The position numbers and the translations under genes were made by a program. Source: Clavelina lepadiformis (lineage: Eukaryota > Chordata > Ascidiacea > Aplousobranchia > Clavelinidae). From it: DNA of 64,000 nt. Under the pieces are notes generated by a model, which did no database searches, was not told where the DNA came from, and saw only the letters and a program-made list of their open reading frames with translations. Positions 61,701 through 64,000 of the stretch are shown piece by piece. Within the stretch, counting starts at the first letter, position 1. Every line of letters starts with the position of its first letter. The DNA is taken from contig NC_135246.1 in assembly GCF_947623445.1 (NCBI RefSeq), forward strand, positions 19,402,288 to 19,466,287, given 5' to 3'.

Positions 61701-62554
61701 TACCATTTAATCGTCATAATCTATTGACGGCCGGAGGGACAATTTGGGTTGATTTAATTCAATTCCTGTAAGTAATTCTAGGTTTTTTCGCGTTTCCGAG
61801 AGTTTCGCTGTAAATTTGAATTTTATCCGCGATAATGTCATAAAATTATCACTGTACGTGACCAAATATGTCTTCGAAAACGCGATAATACCTGTCTTTA
61901 ACAAGAAAGTTGTCGAGACAGTGGCACGAAAGTTAAATTTGAGTTCGGAAAATTTTCGGGAAAGTTCTTCGTATACTCTGACCTGACGTATGTCGCTGTG
62001 TAGAAATCTTTACCGCCACTTAGTGTTAAAATATTAATATCGTTAAAATACGATAAAATTTAACAATTACAATTTACCGCTGAACAATTTAATCCAAGTG
62101 TAGAAATTCAAGGCTTAAATCGATAAATGGAAAGTAATCGAGTTGTGTGGCAAAGTAATCTTCTGTCCAGTCTCATTCCAAAGTAGTTTTCACATTTTTT
62201 AAAGTTTTAGTTATCAGCGGTCCACCCCAAAACCAGGGCGGATGATTATCCAAAGATAGATGATGAAAGCGCGCGCGATATCAACCAATGAGTCACTCTG
62301 ATTGCGAATCATTATGATGTAACAAGAATATTTGTTTTATGTTTATGACGTCACACAGACAATCCCCTTTTCCGACATCTACTTAACACGGAAATTTATG
62401 GATGTTTCGCGCATCGTAAAATGCGAACCTAAAGTTGACGAGTTTGCAAACAGGTGATAAACGTCAAGTTGTCATCTACTGACGTCATCCGACACAAAAC
62501 AATCACAACATCATCGCGATAAAAAGATTTTCTCAATAACCTCAGCGAATAAAG

Positions 62555-62586
62555 AAAAAACTCCCGCCTCAAGCGGGAATCGAACC
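62555..62586 (-). other. tRNA-like B-box with Pol III-type terminator
   Basis: On the minus strand a perfect internal-promoter B-box, GGTTCGATTCC (62586-62576), is followed by a CCCGC/GCGGG hairpin and a T6 run (62560-62555). I find no A-box or matching acceptor strand 5' of it, so this is more likely a degenerate tRNA-derived sequence than a working tRNA. Confidence 0.3.
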
Positions 62587-63310
62587 TGGGACCCCATGCA
62601 CGCTTCGGATTGTTCAAAAGGCCTGAGGTCGTGGATTCAGTCACGTCGTACTACTTGCATTGCGCTATATTGGGCCAATCGCGACCGCATCGAGCTTAAA
62701 TAAACTTCTCTCGTCGTTCTTACTACGAAAAGTAACCAGCTGATCGCGGTTGCGTCTCGCGCTTGTGACGTCATTGCAGAAAGAAATCGAAAGGAAAAAG
62801 TCCACAAAAGAACTTTGAAGTTGCCATTGCCGCAAAGCAGCATGGTGTGAATGTCGAAATAAATATGCAAAAGTAATTAAACATTCTAGAAAAGCGACAA
62901 ACTTTTTTAAAACTATAACAACCAATTTTTTTTTTATTCCGTATCATTTTTTAATCAACGTTATAAATTAAGAAATCGAAAATATTTTTGAGTTAATTTT
63001 GGTATAATTAACTATATTTCCAGCAAACTTAATTGTTTTTAAAAATTAAATTTTCTGGCGCTTTTGTTTCTCTATTTTCTTTTAAATGATAAACGGAGCA
63101 TTTTTGGATACGAAATCACAAAAGTTTCTTGTCACCAGGTGCTTACGTGCCAGCGTGGAGGTGTCTTTATAATAATTAATTGAATGTTTAATTACGTCTC
63201 GTCCTGCGGGTTTCATAAATAGCGACGACTGCTAATTTATGATCCCACCTGCCACGATGAAGATCAAATAAACTCCGATATCTGCCTTCCCTCTCATAAA
63301 CCACCTTTTC

Positions 63311-63332
63311 TACGTCACTGTACAGTGACGTA
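63311..63332. repeat. Perfect 22-bp palindrome with two ACGTCA/TGACGT half-sites
   Basis: The 11-base half TACGTCACTGT is followed by its exact reverse complement. Each arm contains a CRE/ATF-like half-site. Confidence 0.85.
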
Positions 63333-63413
63333 ATCATCTTATAGAACAAGTAACTACGTGACGTCTCTCACATGTTCTAACCCGATCGCGTGATTCCACG
63401 TAAAAGTCATAGG

Positions 63414-63441
63414 CTACGGACCTCCGACTACGGACCTCCAT
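63414..63441 (+). repeat. Two-copy 14-bp tandem repeat
   Basis: CTACGGACCTCC followed by GA, then the same 12 bases followed by AT. Confidence 0.8.
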
Positions 63442-64000
63442 GTGCAACGACTGCTGGATATTTTTGGCGTTTCGATATTTCGTTCCAAGTCAATCGAGGT
63501 CTGAATCTTCAATTATTCTTTATAACGCGCCCTGGTTGTACTGAATATAAATCTCATTTAGAATTCATTCAACAACAGAAGAGCTGTCGCGTACTATTTC
63601 ATATATCGGATGTCAACTGAAGGACGAGCCCGCGACAAAGAAGATTTTAGTTATAGTAATACAATGATTTAAATTTGTAATTTTCCCAATTTTTTTTAAA
63701 GAAACTTTTACTTAGCACTTTGCACTTTCCACTTTAACTTCGAACTCTTGCAACATCTGCCAAGCTTTCGCTGATTTTACGCAACCTTGCACCTTGGAGC
63801 TGTTAACAGTTCGCACTGTGTCGTCACAATTGGACTTTATACTGACGGGCAAATTCATGTCAAAGGTTTTGCTTACTCAAACGTGACCGCCAGCAATCTT
63901 CAACAAATAGCGAAAAATTGTGACGTCACAACGGCTTGATCTGACTTGAACTTTTTGCACAACTTGGTTTGGTGACGTCACAATCATTGATCGCTCGTTG

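Larger units (their letters stand above)
46778..64000. other. 17-kb stretch without a supportable gene
   Basis: Open frames here are short, lack plausible splice partners and show no recognisable domain. Visible structure is limited to the tRNA-like B-box, the 22-bp palindrome, short tandem repeats, AT-rich tracts (50.9-51.2 kb) and many TGACGTCA octamers. It may contain upstream exons or a long first intron of the 46-kb minus-strand gene, or regulatory sequence. Confidence 0.35.

Overview
The window looks like a deuterostome animal genome, most probably an ascidian tunicate (Ciona-like). This is inferred from an AT-rich sequence with many short introns, chordate-type genes (RFX4, a PSTPIP1-type F-BAR/SH3 adaptor, an MS4A/CD20-type four-span protein), a complement-like CCP/CUB/serine-protease gene, and many short non-autonomous DNA transposons. 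No gene was given in advance. Exon models were built by hand from GT-AG (once GC-AG) junctions, conserved motifs and reading-frame phase, and every junction reported keeps the frame.

Layout. (1) 30-21195, plus strand: the 3' part of a very large secreted protein, about 3,000 residues in 53 exons, entering from the left edge. Its order is CCP1-4, lectin 1, CCP5-9, lectin 2, CCP10-17, lectin 3, CCP18-20, lectin 4, CCP21-26, lectin 5, one CUB and a trypsin-fold (S1) protease with an intact catalytic triad. The five lectin-like units resemble ricin-B beta-trefoils. This is the most unusual gene here. (2) 23118-25325, plus: a seven-exon MS4A-like membrane protein with a GC-AG intron and a PPxY tail. 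(3) 27438-35564, minus: an RFX4-type transcription factor in 21 coding exons, about 857 residues. (4) 37464-40640, minus: a PSTPIP1-like adaptor in five coding exons, 385 residues, F-BAR plus SH3. (5) 46179-46777, minus: the last two exons of an unrecognised small, basic, cysteine-containing protein. (6) About 46.8-64 kb: I find no supportable coding exon. It holds short repeats, palindromes and a degenerate tRNA-like B-box.

Mobile elements. Four non-autonomous hAT-like elements have 8-bp target duplications (1358-1519, 6118-6439, 17866-18289, 26089-26506), and a fifth is probable near 12.2 kb. Three piggyBac-like MITEs sit at TTAA sites (20315-20858, 21526-22159, 42931-43524). The first and third of these are the same family in opposite orientation. 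Most lie in introns of the protease gene.

How the genes relate. The protease, the MS4A-like protein and the F-BAR adaptor could all belong to immune cells or humoral immunity, but nothing in the sequence shows co-regulation. RFX4 is a developmental and ciliary-type regulator whose upstream flank may be regulatory.
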